A stretch of DNA of 64,000 nucleotides from Pseudomonadota bacterium (lineage in GTDB: Bacteria; Myxococcota_A; Polyangia; GCA-2747355). The position numbers and the translations under genes were made by a program. The stretch is from the NCBI GenBank assembly GCA_016711215.1, contig JADJTL010000001.1, forward strand, positions 988,001 through 1,052,000, in the 5' to 3' direction. This document shows positions 37,630 to 46,462 of the stretch, piece after piece. Below the pieces are notes generated by a model. The model was not told where the DNA came from, did no database searches, and saw only the letters and a program-made list of their open reading frames with translations. Each line of letters starts with the position of its first letter. Position 1 is the first letter of the stretch.

Positions 37630-38337
37630 CTAGCGCTCGCCAAAAATGGCACTGCCGATGCGCAGCAGGGTCGCGCCCTCGGCGATCGCCACGGCGTAGT
37701 CGGCGCTCATCCCCATCGACAGCTCCGCAGCTCGCCGCGGCGGGGCGAGCTGCGGGGCGAAGCGGTCGCGAAGCTGGCGCAGCGCAGCAAAGTGCGGAGC
37801 GCTGCGCGTGGGGTCGTCCGCGAGCGGTGGCATGGTCATCAGACCGACGCAGCGCAGCCGCTGCTGATGGGCTCCGATCGCCGCCAGCAGCGCGGGCAGC
37901 GCCTCCGCGCCGGCACCCGACTTACTCGCTTCGCCGCTGAGGTTGAGCTGCAGCAGCAGGTGCTGCGTGCTGCCGCCGCGCTCGGCGAGGGCGGCCAGTC
38001 GGTCGATCAGCGCGGTCGACGCAACGGTGTGGATCAGCGCCGCGGTACCGACCACGTGTTGCGCCTTGTTCCGCTGCAGGGGCCCGATGAAGTGCCAGCG
38101 CAGCTCCGCGAGGTCAGCGAGCTGCGCTGCCTTCTCGCGCAGCTCCTGCACGTAGTTCTCGCCGAAATCGCGCAGACCGAGGGCGTAGGCCTCGCGCACC
38201 GCCGCGGCGGGTACGGTCTTGCTCACCGCCACGAGCGTGACCTCGGCCGGGTCGCGTCCTGCCCGCGCACAGGCGAGCGCGATCTGTCGGCGGACGGCGT
38301 TGAGGCGCTCCGCGAGGGTGGTCAAGGGCTCGCTCAT
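37630..38337 (-). CDS. yggS: YggS/PROSC family PLP homeostasis protein
   Basis: YggS-type proteins bind pyridoxal phosphate and affect vitamin B6 and amino-acid homeostasis. Family motifs are clear: VTLVAVSKTVPAAAVREA (PLP-lysine), DFGENYVQEL, WHFIGPLQRNKAQHV, LLQLNLSGEASKSG, GLMTMPPLADD and LSMGMSADYAVAIAEGATLLRIGSAIFG. The real start is ATG 38337, which overlaps the maf stop (ATGA); a much longer upstream extension of the frame is only a shadow of maf. Confidence 0.94.
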   Translation of the reverse strand: MSEPLTTLAERLNAVRRQIALACARAGRDPAEVTLVAVSKTVPAAAVREAYALGLRDFGENYVQELREKAAQLADLAELRWHFIGPLQRNKAQHVVGTAALIHTVASTALIDRLAALAERGGSTQHLLLQLNLSGEASKSGAGAEALPALLAAIGAHQQRLRCVGLMTMPPLADDPTRSAPHFAALRQLRDRFAPQLAPPRRAAELSMGMSADYAVAIAEGATLLRIGSAIFGER

Positions 38338-38969
38338 CGCGTGGGGGTGGGCGCGGGCAGAGGCCTGAGGGCGGCGTCGAGGAGGCCGAGGCGCTGCAGC
38401 GCCTCGATCGTCTCGCAGATCGGTAGTCCGACGACGTTCGTGTAGGATCCGTCGATGCCGCGCACCATGTACGCCGCGTGCTCCTGCACCGCGTAGGCGC
38501 CGGCCTTGTCCTGCCACGCCGCGTGGTCGAGGTAGTGCTCGAGCTCGGCGTCGCCGAGCGGCTTGAAGCTGACCCTCGTGCGTACGAGCTCTTGGGCGCT
38601 GCGCGGGCCCCAGAGCACGCAGAAGGCGGTGAGCACCTCATGGGTCCGACCGGCGAGGGTCCGCAGGGTCTGGCGCGCAGCGTCGCGGTCGGCAGGCTTG
38701 CCGATTACCTGCGCGTCAATCACGACGATCGTATCCGCGCCGAGCACCGGTCGCCCATCGCCCACCGCCGCGCGGGTGCGCGCCACCTGCTCGGCCTTGG
38801 CGCGGGCGAGACGCGAGGCGAAGGCGGCGGGATCCTCGCCCGGCAGGCGCGTCTCGTCGACCTCGCTGACGACAACATCGTGCGCGACCCCTGCGGCGAG
38901 CAGGAGCTGTCGGCGGCGGGCCGAGGCCGAGGCTAGAACCAGCGGGGCATGCTGCGAGGGCTTGGACAT
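38334..38969 (-). CDS. maf: Maf family nucleoside triphosphate pyrophosphatase
   Basis: Maf proteins hydrolyse non-canonical or pyrimidine nucleoside triphosphates. Motifs: LVLASASARRRQLL, VDETRLPGEDP, VLGADTIVVIDAQVIGKP and the AWQDKAGAYAVQEHAA segment followed by GIDGSYTNVVGLPI. The 211-residue length is normal. It is translationally coupled to yggS. The exact subfamily (YhdE- or YceF-like) is not resolved. Confidence 0.93.
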   Translation of the reverse strand: MSKPSQHAPLVLASASARRRQLLLAAGVAHDVVVSEVDETRLPGEDPAAFASRLARAKAEQVARTRAAVGDGRPVLGADTIVVIDAQVIGKPADRDAARQTLRTLAGRTHEVLTAFCVLWGPRSAQELVRTRVSFKPLGDAELEHYLDHAAWQDKAGAYAVQEHAAYMVRGIDGSYTNVVGLPICETIEALQRLGLLDAALRPLPAPTPTR

Positions 38970-39196
38970 CGGGACGCCTGGGCCCCTTTACCACGTTCAT
39001 CGCGGGCCGGGGAGGGCGCCTCGAAGGCCGCCGGTCTGTCGGCGGTCTCGGTCCGAGATCCGGCCGCGGGCGCCGCGCTGCGCTCGAATGCCTGGAAATC
39101 ACAGCGCGCGGATCGCCGGCACGCGCCTTGCGATCTCCGCTGGCCGAGTGCTGCGGCGCGGTGCTCTCGGGATCAAGCCTCTGCTGGAGGTTCGTC

Positions 39197-40786
39197 ATGA
39201 CACGAAGGCCGGTCGTGGCTTGCGCTGCGCTCTTGGCGGCGTTCAACCTGCTCTGCATCGCCTGCGGCGCTGCCGTCGCGCCCCAGGGGGATTTTCGCGC
39301 GCCGAGGATCGTCGCCGTCAGTCTCGGCGACGACGAGCCGCTGAGCCCGACCGCGGCCATCACCGTCGATTTCAGCGAGGCGGTTGAGGCTGCCCTCGCC
39401 CTGGTCGACCTGGTCGCCATCGTGCCGCATGCGCTGGGAGCAGGCTGCTCGGTCGACCTGGGCTGCGGCGGCGGGGCCTGCTTCGCCGGGCGCTGCCAGG
39501 CGTCGCCCGTCGACGGCGCCTGGCTCGCCGACTTCGCGCACCCGCCGCTGACCGCCGGTCGAGCCGCGGCGACGGCGCCGATTCGGGTTGAACTCCTTGC
39601 CGGCGGCGAGCGCTTGCGCGTGCAGCCCGCGCTGCCCCTGGCTCCTGGCCGGCTGCACACCTTGCTCGTCGCTTCGGGGTGGATCGACGGCGCGGGCCAT
39701 CGCCTCGCACTTGAGCCGGACCTGCCGGTGGCCTCGCGCCGCGTCTTCGCCACGGGCGACGTCGATCGCGCGCGGCCCGTGCTCGAGCTGCTGGCCCCGC
39801 TGCCGGCGAGCACCGACGTCGCTCCCAACCTCAAGCGTTTAGTCGTGCGCTTCTCGCATGCGGTGGCGCCGCTCGACCTCGGTAGTCTCTGGCTTGCTGC
39901 GGCGAACGGACGTCGGGTGGCGCTGCGTCCCCTCGCGGAGACGGGCCCCTGCGCGGCAGCCAGCGTGCAGGACTGCCATTGGCTCGCCGTGACCGAAGCG
40001 TTGCCAGCGCTGACTGTCTGGTCGCTGAGGGCAGCGCCGGGTCTAAGCGACGCTCAAGGCGCGACGCTGCTGCAGGAGCAAGGGATCGAGCTGGCGACCA
40101 GCGCCCTGCTCGATACGACGCCGCCGGCGCTCGGCGAGGTTCGCCTCGTGCAGGCCGACGGCTGCGTCGTCGTGCGGACGCGCAGCAGCGAAGCGGCTGA
40201 CGCGCGGCTGAGCGCGAGCTGGACCGGCTCAGTGCAGCGGAGCGCGGGCGTGCTCGCGCATGAGCTGGCCCTCGCGGTGCCCGCGGCACCGGCCGCTGGC
40301 GCGCAGCTTCGCCTCGACCTCAGGGACGGGGCGGGGCAGGCCGCGGCGTCGTGGTTGCACCGGATCGACCTGGCGCCGATCGCGCCGCTCGTCATCGCTG
40401 AGGTGCTGGCCGATCCTCTCGGGGCGGATCCCGATCAGGAGTGGGTCGAGCTCTACAATCGGAGCGAGCGCGCGGTAGACCTCGATGGCTGGGCCCTTCG
40501 CGATCTCGATGGTGGGTCGGAGGGCGGCGCGCTGCCCGCGTTGCGGGTCGCGCCCCACGGCTACGTGCTGGTGGTCGGTCCGCGCTACCGACCCGGCAGC
40601 GGGCCTGACCCCTTTCCGGCCGAGAGCGTTCCGTTGGCCCGCCTGCGCTCGCCTCTCGGTGGCCGCGGATTGCCCAATCGCGGCGACCCCGTCTTCTTGT
40701 TTGGACCCGATGGCGTGCTGGCCTCGAGCGCCAGCGGCAGGGTCGGCGTGGCGGCCGAGACGCCCGGCCCCGGGCGCAGCGTTTAG
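39197..40786 (+). CDS. Lipoprotein with Ig-like modules and a C-terminal lamin-tail domain
   Basis: A lipoprotein signal ends LLCIAC, lipidated Cys23. Two Big_5-type Ig-like modules are suggested by IVAVSLGDDEPLSPTAAITVDF and ASTDVAPNLKRLVVRFSHAV. A Cys cluster (CSVDLGCGGGACFAGRC) sits between strands near residue 85. Residues about 395-520 form a lamin-tail domain (VIAEVLADPLGADPDQEWV, YNRSERAVDLDGWALRD). GGAGG lies 7 bases before ATG 39197. Such proteins are common in the myxobacterial envelope; the function is unknown. Confidence 0.75.
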   Translation: MTRRPVVACAALLAAFNLLCIACGAAVAPQGDFRAPRIVAVSLGDDEPLSPTAAITVDFSEAVEAALALVDLVAIVPHALGAGCSVDLGCGGGACFAGRCQASPVDGAWLADFAHPPLTAGRAAATAPIRVELLAGGERLRVQPALPLAPGRLHTLLVASGWIDGAGHRLALEPDLPVASRRVFATGDVDRARPVLELLAPLPASTDVAPNLKRLVVRFSHAVAPLDLGSLWLAAANGRRVALRPLAETGPCAAASVQDCHWLAVTEALPALTVWSLRAAPGLSDAQGATLLQEQGIELATSALLDTTPPALGEVRLVQADGCVVVRTRSSEAADARLSASWTGSVQRSAGVLAHELALAVPAAPAAGAQLRLDLRDGAGQAAASWLHRIDLAPIAPLVIAEVLADPLGADPDQEWVELYNRSERAVDLDGWALRDLDGGSEGGALPALRVAPHGYVLVVGPRYRPGSGPDPFPAESVPLARLRSPLGGRGLPNRGDPVFLFGPDGVLASSASGRVGVAAETPGPGRSV

Positions 40787-40948
40787 CGCAGGTCACCGCT
40801 CGCCTGCGACCTGGCGACGAGCTGGCTCCGCAGCGCTGAGACCGGCCCCACGCCGGGCCGCTGAGCGAAGCGGCGACCAGCCCGGTTGCCGGCCGCTGGG
40901 GGTGCATGCTACGAATTTGCCGCGCGACGCGCGCTGCGGGAGACGGGC

Positions 40949-41698
40949 ATGTCCGGCCACAATAAGTGGAGCACGATCAAGCATAAGAAGGGCGCGGCGG
41001 ACGCTAAGCGCGGTCGGATCTTCACCCGCATCATCCGCGAGGTGACGATCGCTGCCCGCACCGGTGGAGGTGATCCGGGTCATAACGCGCGGCTGCGCTC
41101 GGCGATCACCGCGGCGCGAGCTGCGAACATGCCCAGCGACAACATCGAGCGGGCGATCAAGCGGGGCACTGGCGAGCTCGAGGGCGTCAACTATGACGAG
41201 GTGACCTACGAGGGTTACGGACCGGGTGGGGCCGCGGTGCTCGTCGAAACGCTGACCGATAATCGCAACCGCACGGTGGGCGAGGTGCGCCACATCTTCA
41301 CCAAGCATAACGGAAATATGGGCGAGAGCGGCTGTGTTGCCTGGATGTTCTCGCGGGTTGGCGTGATCGCCGTGCCCAAGGATAAGATCGGCGAAGAGGA
41401 GCTCTTCGAGCGCGCGCTCGAGGCTGGCGCGGACGATGTGCGAGAGGAGGGCGGGCGTTTCGAGGTCCACTGCGCCCACGCCGGTGTGCACGATCTCGCC
41501 GAGCGCCTGCGGGCCGCCGGGGTCGCGGTCGAGTCGGGCTCGGTGGCGATGGTGCCCCAGACGACGATCAAGCTGCAGGGGCGAGAGGCGGAGGTGATGC
41601 TCCGGCTCTACGAGGCACTGGAAGACAACGACGACGTGCAGAACGTCTGGTCTAATTTCGACATCGATGACGCCCTGCTCGAGCAGCTCGCCGGTTGA
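40949..41698 (+). CDS. yebC: YebC/PmpR family transcriptional/translation-associated protein
   Basis: YebC-family proteins have been described as DNA-binding regulators and, more recently, as ribosome-associated factors helping polyproline translation. The canonical N terminus MSGHNKWSTIKHKKGAADAK and the segments NMPSDNIERAIKRGTG and EGYGPGGAAVLVE are intact; length 249 is typical. ATG 40949 with GGGAG upstream is chosen over an in-frame start at 40886. Position directly before ruvC is the classical arrangement. Confidence 0.95.
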   Translation: MSGHNKWSTIKHKKGAADAKRGRIFTRIIREVTIAARTGGGDPGHNARLRSAITAARAANMPSDNIERAIKRGTGELEGVNYDEVTYEGYGPGGAAVLVETLTDNRNRTVGEVRHIFTKHNGNMGESGCVAWMFSRVGVIAVPKDKIGEEELFERALEAGADDVREEGGRFEVHCAHAGVHDLAERLRAAGVAVESGSVAMVPQTTIKLQGREAEVMLRLYEALEDNDDVQNVWSNFDIDDALLEQLAG

Positions 41699-41781
41699 TC
41701 GGGTTGCCTGTCGCCCTCGCTCGCGCTTGCTCGGGGCGCTCCCCGGGTCTGTCGGCGCTCGCTCGTGGCCGGCGCTGAGCC

Positions 41782-42348
41782 GTGACCCGCATTCTGGGCA
41801 TCGACCCTGGCACTCGCATCACCGGCTTCGCCGTGATCGAGCAGGTCGGGCGGCGCCTCAGCGTCTGCGACAGCGGCACCATCCGCCTGCAGCCACAGCT
41901 TGAGCTGAGCGAACGCCTCGCGCTGCTCGATCGCGCCCTCAACGAGGTGATCGAGCGGCAGCGGCCCGTGGTCGTCGCGGTCGAGGATATCTTCACCCAT
42001 CAGAACGTACGCAGCGCGCTGGTGCTCGGCCACGCGCGCGGGGTCGCTTTGGCTGTCGCGGGGCGCGCCGGCCTGCCCGTGCAGGCCTACGCGCCGGCCA
42101 CCGTCAAGCAGGCCGTCGCCGGGCACGGCCGTGCCGACAAGCAGCAGATTCAGCGTATGGTCCAACTTCTGCTCGCGCTGGAGCAGACGCCGGTCGTCGA
42201 CGAGGCGGACGCGCTCGCCGTGGCGGTCTGTCACGCGATGAGCCGCGCCGCCGCGCACGTCGCGTCGCCGGCGGTGGCGGCGGTCTTGGGGTCGCGCCCG
42301 CGCGGCGGGCGTGGCCTGCGTCGCGCGCGAGACGGAGGAAGCGCATGA
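41782..42348 (+). CDS. ruvC: Holliday junction resolvase RuvC
   Basis: RuvC cuts Holliday junctions in recombination repair. The acidic catalytic residues are visible: Asp in ILGIDPGTRITGFAV, Glu in VAVEDIF, and two Asp in DEADALAVAVCHAM. The start is GTG 41782. At 188 residues it carries a short Arg/Gly-rich tail. The stop overlaps the ruvA start (ATGA), so the ruv genes are coupled. Confidence 0.95.
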   Translation: MTRILGIDPGTRITGFAVIEQVGRRLSVCDSGTIRLQPQLELSERLALLDRALNEVIERQRPVVVAVEDIFTHQNVRSALVLGHARGVALAVAGRAGLPVQAYAPATVKQAVAGHGRADKQQIQRMVQLLLALEQTPVVDEADALAVAVCHAMSRAAAHVASPAVAAVLGSRPRGGRGLRRARDGGSA

Positions 42349-42953
42349 TTGCCTCGTTGGCTGGCGTGGTACAGCAGAAGGCGCTCGACCGCGTCGTCGT
42401 CTAGGTCGGCGGCGTTGGCTACCTGGTTTGGCTGTCGGCGCAGAGCATGGCCGAGGTGCCGAGCGAGGGCAGTCCGGTGCGGATCTTCTGCCACACCCAC
42501 GTGCGCGAGGATGCGCTGCAGCTCTTCGGCTTCTGCCAGGATCTCGAACGGCGCACCTTTGAGCTCTTGATCTCGGTCTCCGGCGTCGGTCCGCGCCTGG
42601 CCCTGACGATCCTCTCCGGCATGCCGGTCGCCGAGCTGCTTCAGGCGATCGCGGGCGCCGACGTGCGACGGCTGCAGACCCTTCCTGGCGTGGGCAAGAA
42701 GACCGCCGAGCGTCTGTCGCTGGAGCTCAAGGAACGCTGTGCGCGGCTCGGCGCGGCTAAGACGGCGGCGTCGCCAACGGGCACCGCCAGCGCGCGCGTC
42801 GACGTGACCGAGGCGCTGGTGGCGCTCGGCTACCGCCGGGCCCAGGCCGAGCGCGCAGTCGAGACGGTGCTCGCCGATCGGACCGAGGGGGCCGCGGCGG
42901 TTGTCGCCGAGCGCCTCTTGCGCGATGCTCTGTCCCTGATTGCAGAGCTGTGA
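42345..42953 (+). CDS. ruvA: Holliday junction helicase subunit RuvA, interrupted by an in-frame TAG
   Basis: RuvA binds the four-way junction and loads RuvB. The reading frame begins at ATG 42345 (MIASLAGVVQQKALDRVVV), meets TAG at 42402-42404, and continues in the same frame as VGGVGYLVWLSAQS, VREDALQLFGFCQDLERRTF, SVSGVGPRLALTIL and PGVGKKTAERLSLELKE to 42953. With the stop read through, length is 202, normal for RuvA. RuvA proteins usually have Asp or Glu at this position (VGGVGY preceded by an acidic residue), so GAG to TAG by one substitution is likely. A start at the internal ATG 42447 would lose half the OB fold. TAG is used as an ordinary stop elsewhere here. Confidence 0.88.
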
Positions 42954-42958
42954 GCGCC

Positions 42959-43043
42959 TGCGGAGCGCTGAGCCATTGCGGAGCGCTGAGCCATTGCGGA
43001 GCGCTGAGCCATTGCGGAGCGCTGAGCCATTGCGGAGCGCTGA
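42959..43043 (+). repeat. 18-bp tandem repeat between ruvA and ruvB (4.7 copies)
   Basis: The unit TGCGGAGCGCTGAGCCAT occurs perfectly at 42959, 42977, 42995 and 43013, with a 13-base partial copy at 43031-43043. Each unit contains the palindrome AGCGCT. It begins 5 bases after the ruvA stop and ends 18 bases before the ruvB start, so it fills the whole gap. Confidence 0.93.
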
Positions 43044-43061
43044 GGGAAGGGAGCTTGGAAG

Positions 43062-44102
43062 GTGAGTGAGCGGCGGGAAGAACTCTCCCCTGCGCGCTTG
43101 GCTGGCGATGAGCCCGTAGAGGCCGTGCTGCGCCCCCAGAGCTTCGAATCCTTCATCGGACAGGGTCGCCTCAAGGCTAACCTCCGGGTCTTCGTGCGCG
43201 CGGCGCGGCAGCGCGGCACCGCCCTCGATCATCTCCTCTTCTGCGGTCCGCCCGGGCTCGGCAAGACCACGCTGGCTCACATCATTGGGCAGGAGCTCGG
43301 AGTCGAGGTCCACGTTACGAGCGGACCCGCGATCGACCATCGCGGCGTGCTCGCCGGCCTGCTGACGCAGCTCTCCGCGCGCGCCGTGCTCTTCATCGAC
43401 GAGATCCACCGACTCAGCCCCGTGGTCGAGGAGTACCTCTACCCGGCGCTCGAGGACTTCGCGATCGATGTCCCGAGCGGGACTGGCGCCTTCTCGCAGA
43501 CGCTGCGGCTGACGATCAAGCCCTTCACCTTGATCGGGGCCACGACGCGCAGCGGCCTGCTGACCTCGCCGCTGCGCGACCGCTTCGGCATCGTCGAGCG
43601 CCTCGAGCACTACGATGGTCGTGAGATCACCGAGATCGTCGAGCGCTCGGCCGGGATCATGGCCCTGCCGGTCGATGCGGACGCCGCGCAGGAAATCGGT
43701 CATCGCGCGCGCGGCACGCCCCGGATCGCCAACCGCCTCTTGCGGCGCGTGCGCGACTTCGCCGAGGTCGAAGGTGACGGTCGCGTCACCTTGCCGCTGG
43801 CCCGCCGGGCGCTCGAGGCGCTGCAGATCGACCATCTGGGCCTGGACAACCTCGATCGTGTCCTGTTGCGCAGCGTGATCGAGCAATACGACGGCGGCCC
43901 CGTTGGCATCGAGACGCTGGCGGCCAGCCTCCACGAAGATCGCGACACGCTGGAGAGCGAGGTCGAGCCCTTTCTGATCCAATGCGGGTTGCTTCAGCGC
44001 ACGCCACGCGGGCGCATGGCGCTGCGGCGCGCCTACGAACACCTCGGTCTGCCCGGCGCGCACGGGGATGGCGCGCGCGCGCAGGGGAGCCTCTTCCGGT
44101 GA
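43062..44102 (+). CDS. ruvB: Holliday junction branch migration helicase RuvB
   Basis: RuvB is the AAA+ motor of branch migration. Motifs: LRPQSFESFIGQGRLKANL, Walker A CGPPGLGKTTLAH, TSGPAIDHRGVLAGLLT, Walker B AVLFIDEIHRLSPVVEEYLY, sensor 1 LIGATTRSGLLTSPLRDRFG, and the winged-helix end RTPRGR. Length 346 is usual. GTG 43062 is preceded by GGAAG. The stop overlaps the next GTG start (GTGA). Confidence 0.96.
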   Translation: MSERREELSPARLAGDEPVEAVLRPQSFESFIGQGRLKANLRVFVRAARQRGTALDHLLFCGPPGLGKTTLAHIIGQELGVEVHVTSGPAIDHRGVLAGLLTQLSARAVLFIDEIHRLSPVVEEYLYPALEDFAIDVPSGTGAFSQTLRLTIKPFTLIGATTRSGLLTSPLRDRFGIVERLEHYDGREITEIVERSAGIMALPVDADAAQEIGHRARGTPRIANRLLRRVRDFAEVEGDGRVTLPLARRALEALQIDHLGLDNLDRVLLRSVIEQYDGGPVGIETLAASLHEDRDTLESEVEPFLIQCGLLQRTPRGRMALRRAYEHLGLPGAHGDGARAQGSLFR

Positions 44103-44719
44103 GCGGCGCGCGACCCTGGCTGGTGCGCTCGAATGCGCTGCTGCTGATCAGCGCGGGTCTGGCCTTGGCCCTGGCGCATGGGCGCGTCGGGGGGGCTTCG
44201 GTCGGTCCGCTCGTCGCCGGGGGCCCGCTGGTCCAGCGGCGGCTCGTCGAGCTGAAGCGCGACCTCGCGCGCTGGCCTGCGGACCTCGGACGCGCGCTGC
44301 AATTGGCGCAACTGCTGATTCACGCCGGTTTGCGCCAAGAGGCACGCGACGTCCTCCGGGCGCTCGAGCGACGGATGGCCCCCGAGCCCTTGCTGCAGCT
44401 CGAGCTCGTCGCCGCCTATGCGGAGCTCGACTGGCCGCTGGAGGCCCTCCGCTCGCTCCGCGCGGCCGTCGCACGCTGCGCTGTGGCGGCCGTCACCTGC
44501 GGCAGCGGCGATCGCGCTCGTCTCGAGCTCGCGCTGCAGGCTGGGGAACTGATGTTGGTGCGCGGTGACGCGCCGCCGCTCGCAGCGGCCGATCGGTCCC
44601 CTGCGCTTCGGTCCCCTGCGCTTCGGCCCCGCCGCGATCTCTGGCGTGAGGTCTTCAAACCGGCACGGGCGGGTAGCGCGCTGGGGCAGCCCCGACCCCG
44701 CGACGCCGCTTCGCAATGA
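44099..44719 (+). CDS. Small TPR-like protein with N-terminal membrane anchor
   Basis: From GTG 44099 the 206-residue product starts with a hydrophobic segment (NALLLISAGLALALAHG) that may be a signal or anchor, then alpha-helical repeats typical of tetratricopeptide solenoids (GRALQLAQLLIHAGLRQEARDVL; EPLLQLELVAAYAELDWPLEAL). The C-terminal third is Arg/Pro-rich and includes a 15-bp DNA duplication (CGGTCCCCTGCGCTT at 44594-44623). It is coupled to ruvB and followed 28 bases later by the HEAT-repeat gene. Function unknown. Confidence 0.6.
   Translation: MSGARPWLVRSNALLLISAGLALALAHGRVGGASVGPLVAGGPLVQRRLVELKRDLARWPADLGRALQLAQLLIHAGLRQEARDVLRALERRMAPEPLLQLELVAAYAELDWPLEALRSLRAAVARCAVAAVTCGSGDRARLELALQAGELMLVRGDAPPLAAADRSPALRSPALRPRRDLWREVFKPARAGSALGQPRPRDAASQ
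44594..44623 (+). repeat. 15-bp tandem duplication in the TPR-like gene
   Basis: CGGTCCCCTGCGCTT is present twice head to tail (44594-44608 and 44609-44623), encoding RSPAL-type repeats in the low-complexity C-terminal region. Confidence 0.85.
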
Positions 44720-44747
44720 CGCAATTTCGAGCAAGGAGAGAGCAGCG

Positions 44748-46319
44748 ATGATGCACGTCGGACAGCAATCGAGTCGTCTGGTGCTGATGCTTGCAGCGGC
44801 GTCGCTGCTGCTAGCGTGCCGCGATCCCAAGAACCCACAGACCTGGATCAAGCGCCTGCGCGATCCGGAGCACGCGGCGGAGGCTGTGCGGCAGCTGCGC
44901 GCGCTCGGCGATCCGGTGGCCGTGCCGGCGCTCTGTGAGCTCTTCAAGGATTACCCGCATACGGACATCTTGCGCACGATCATCACCTTCAAGGATCGGC
45001 GCGCCGTGCCGACCCTGATCAGCGCGCTGGACTTCGACGAGGCGACCTACCACAACGCGACCCTGGCCGCGCAGGCGCTGGTCGAGCTCAAGGCAGGTGA
45101 GGCCGTCCCCGCCTTGCTGCGCGTCCTCGAACGACCGTTGCCGATCAAGTCGCGCGCCAACCTGGCCAAGCAGGAGGCCATCCGCGCGCTCGAGAAGCTG
45201 GGCGACCGCGCTGCGCTGCCAGCCTTGATCAAGGTGCTCGAGGCACCGCCCGAAGCGCAGGACTTCTACCTCAACAAGCTGGCGGCGATGGTCTTGGGCT
45301 CCTTCGGCGACTCGGCGGCCGTGCCGGCGCTGATCCGCGCGCTCTTCCGTTCCAGCACAGTCCAGGGCTCGCTCTTTCCCCAGGCGGAGGTGGCCCTGGT
45401 CCAGATCGGTGCCCCGGCCGTGGCGCCCCTCATCGACGCGCTGCAGGGCAAGGATGAGGCGCTCAACGCGCTGGGCAAGGCGCTCGAGTTCCGCCCCGGC
45501 GTCGTCGTCAACAAGACGGCGATCGTGCTCGGCAGCCTGCGGGCGCGCGAGGCGGTGCCGGTGCTGATCGAGCGCCTCACCGTGACCGATGCGCTCCGCG
45601 ACCCGGGCACGGCCGGCGTGATCGAGGCGCTGGGGAAGATCGGTGACCGACGGGCGGTCCAGCCGCTGATCGCGCTCCTCACCGACGCGCAGGCGGATCA
45701 GGGACTGCGCGTTCAAGCGACCACCGCGTTGATGCTGATCGGCGACAAGCGCGCGCTCCCTGCGCTGCTGACGATGGCGGAGAAGGGCTACCTCGAGGGG
45801 GGGCTCTGGGACCTGCGCGTCAAGGCAGCCGACGCCTACAGTGGTCTGGTGGGCGCCGAGGCTGCCAGCGGCGTGCCCGTGATCGAGGCGATCCTCGCCG
45901 ATCCGCAGCTCAGTCAGCCTGGGTACCAGACCGTGCGCCAGTTCTTCGTCGCGGCGCGAGAGCGGATCAAGCTCGCGACCGCCTGCCGCGACGAGGTTGC
46001 CTGCTATGCGGCTCGCCTCAGCGCCGCCGGCGCCACAGCGGCGGAGCGCGAGAAGGCAGCGATCATGATCGGAGCGCTTCCCGACGGCCGGGGAGCGCTG
46101 GCTGAGGTGGTCAAGGCGTTGCCGCTGCGCGACCCGGTCACCTTTCGGCAGTACATGCTGGAGGCGGTCAAGCGCATCGGTCGCGCGGAAGACAGCGCGC
46201 TCCTCGCGGCGCTGCGTCAGGCGGTCGAGCGCGACGGTCGCATCAGCCCGCGCTTCCTCGGCGCAGACCTCGCCAGTCTCGACCGGATCGCGCTCGCGGT
46301 GGTGCAGCGCGCCCGCTAG
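44748..46319 (+). CDS. HEAT-repeat lipoprotein
   Basis: A short signal peptide ends ASLLLAC, lipidated Cys24, followed by about ten HEAT-type alpha-helical repeats through residue 440, recognisable by recurring phrases such as GDPVAVPALCELF, DRRAVPTLISAL, GEAVPALLRVLE, DRAALPALIKVLE and DKRALPALLTMAE. Such solenoids act as protein-protein scaffolds. AAGGAG precedes ATG 44748; a longer in-frame extension upstream overlaps the TPR gene and is unlikely. It converges with the ExbD genes. Its relation to that cluster is unproven. Confidence 0.8.
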   Translation: MMHVGQQSSRLVLMLAAASLLLACRDPKNPQTWIKRLRDPEHAAEAVRQLRALGDPVAVPALCELFKDYPHTDILRTIITFKDRRAVPTLISALDFDEATYHNATLAAQALVELKAGEAVPALLRVLERPLPIKSRANLAKQEAIRALEKLGDRAALPALIKVLEAPPEAQDFYLNKLAAMVLGSFGDSAAVPALIRALFRSSTVQGSLFPQAEVALVQIGAPAVAPLIDALQGKDEALNALGKALEFRPGVVVNKTAIVLGSLRAREAVPVLIERLTVTDALRDPGTAGVIEALGKIGDRRAVQPLIALLTDAQADQGLRVQATTALMLIGDKRALPALLTMAEKGYLEGGLWDLRVKAADAYSGLVGAEAASGVPVIEAILADPQLSQPGYQTVRQFFVAARERIKLATACRDEVACYAARLSAAGATAAEREKAAIMIGALPDGRGALAEVVKALPLRDPVTFRQYMLEAVKRIGRAEDSALLAALRQAVERDGRISPRFLGADLASLDRIALAVVQRAR

Positions 46320-46375
46320 AGACGCCCGGGCGGCGCCCGGCCGGATCAGGGTGAGTGGGGTGTTGCCTGGCGTAG

Positions 46376-46400
46376 GGGCGCGGACCGCGGGTCCGCGCCC
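46376..46400 (+). terminator. Perfect 11-bp hairpin between convergent genes
   Basis: GGGCGCGGACC (46376-46386) pairs perfectly with GGTCCGCGCCC (46390-46400) around a GCG loop, in the 143-base gap between the HEAT-repeat gene and the convergent exbD gene. It is symmetric, so it could stop transcription from both sides. There is no T-run. Imperfect CTGGGAG-type repeats follow at about 46400-46470. Confidence 0.5.
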
Positions 46401-46462
46401 TGGGAGAGCCTTCCGCGTGGTCTGGGAGCGCTCTTCCCAGGGTCTGGGAGCGTCCCTGTGGT

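Noticed and set aside
42402..42404. TAG reassignment or general amber suppression
   Set aside because: Several intact genes in the window end at TAG in the right place (for example truB, rpsO, dut and the repaired bamA), so TAG is a normal stop here.
42959..43043. Possible CRISPR array
   Set aside because: The repeats are directly adjacent without variable spacers and no cas genes are nearby; it is a simple tandem repeat. The same holds for 829-910, 48517-48572 and 57013-57057.
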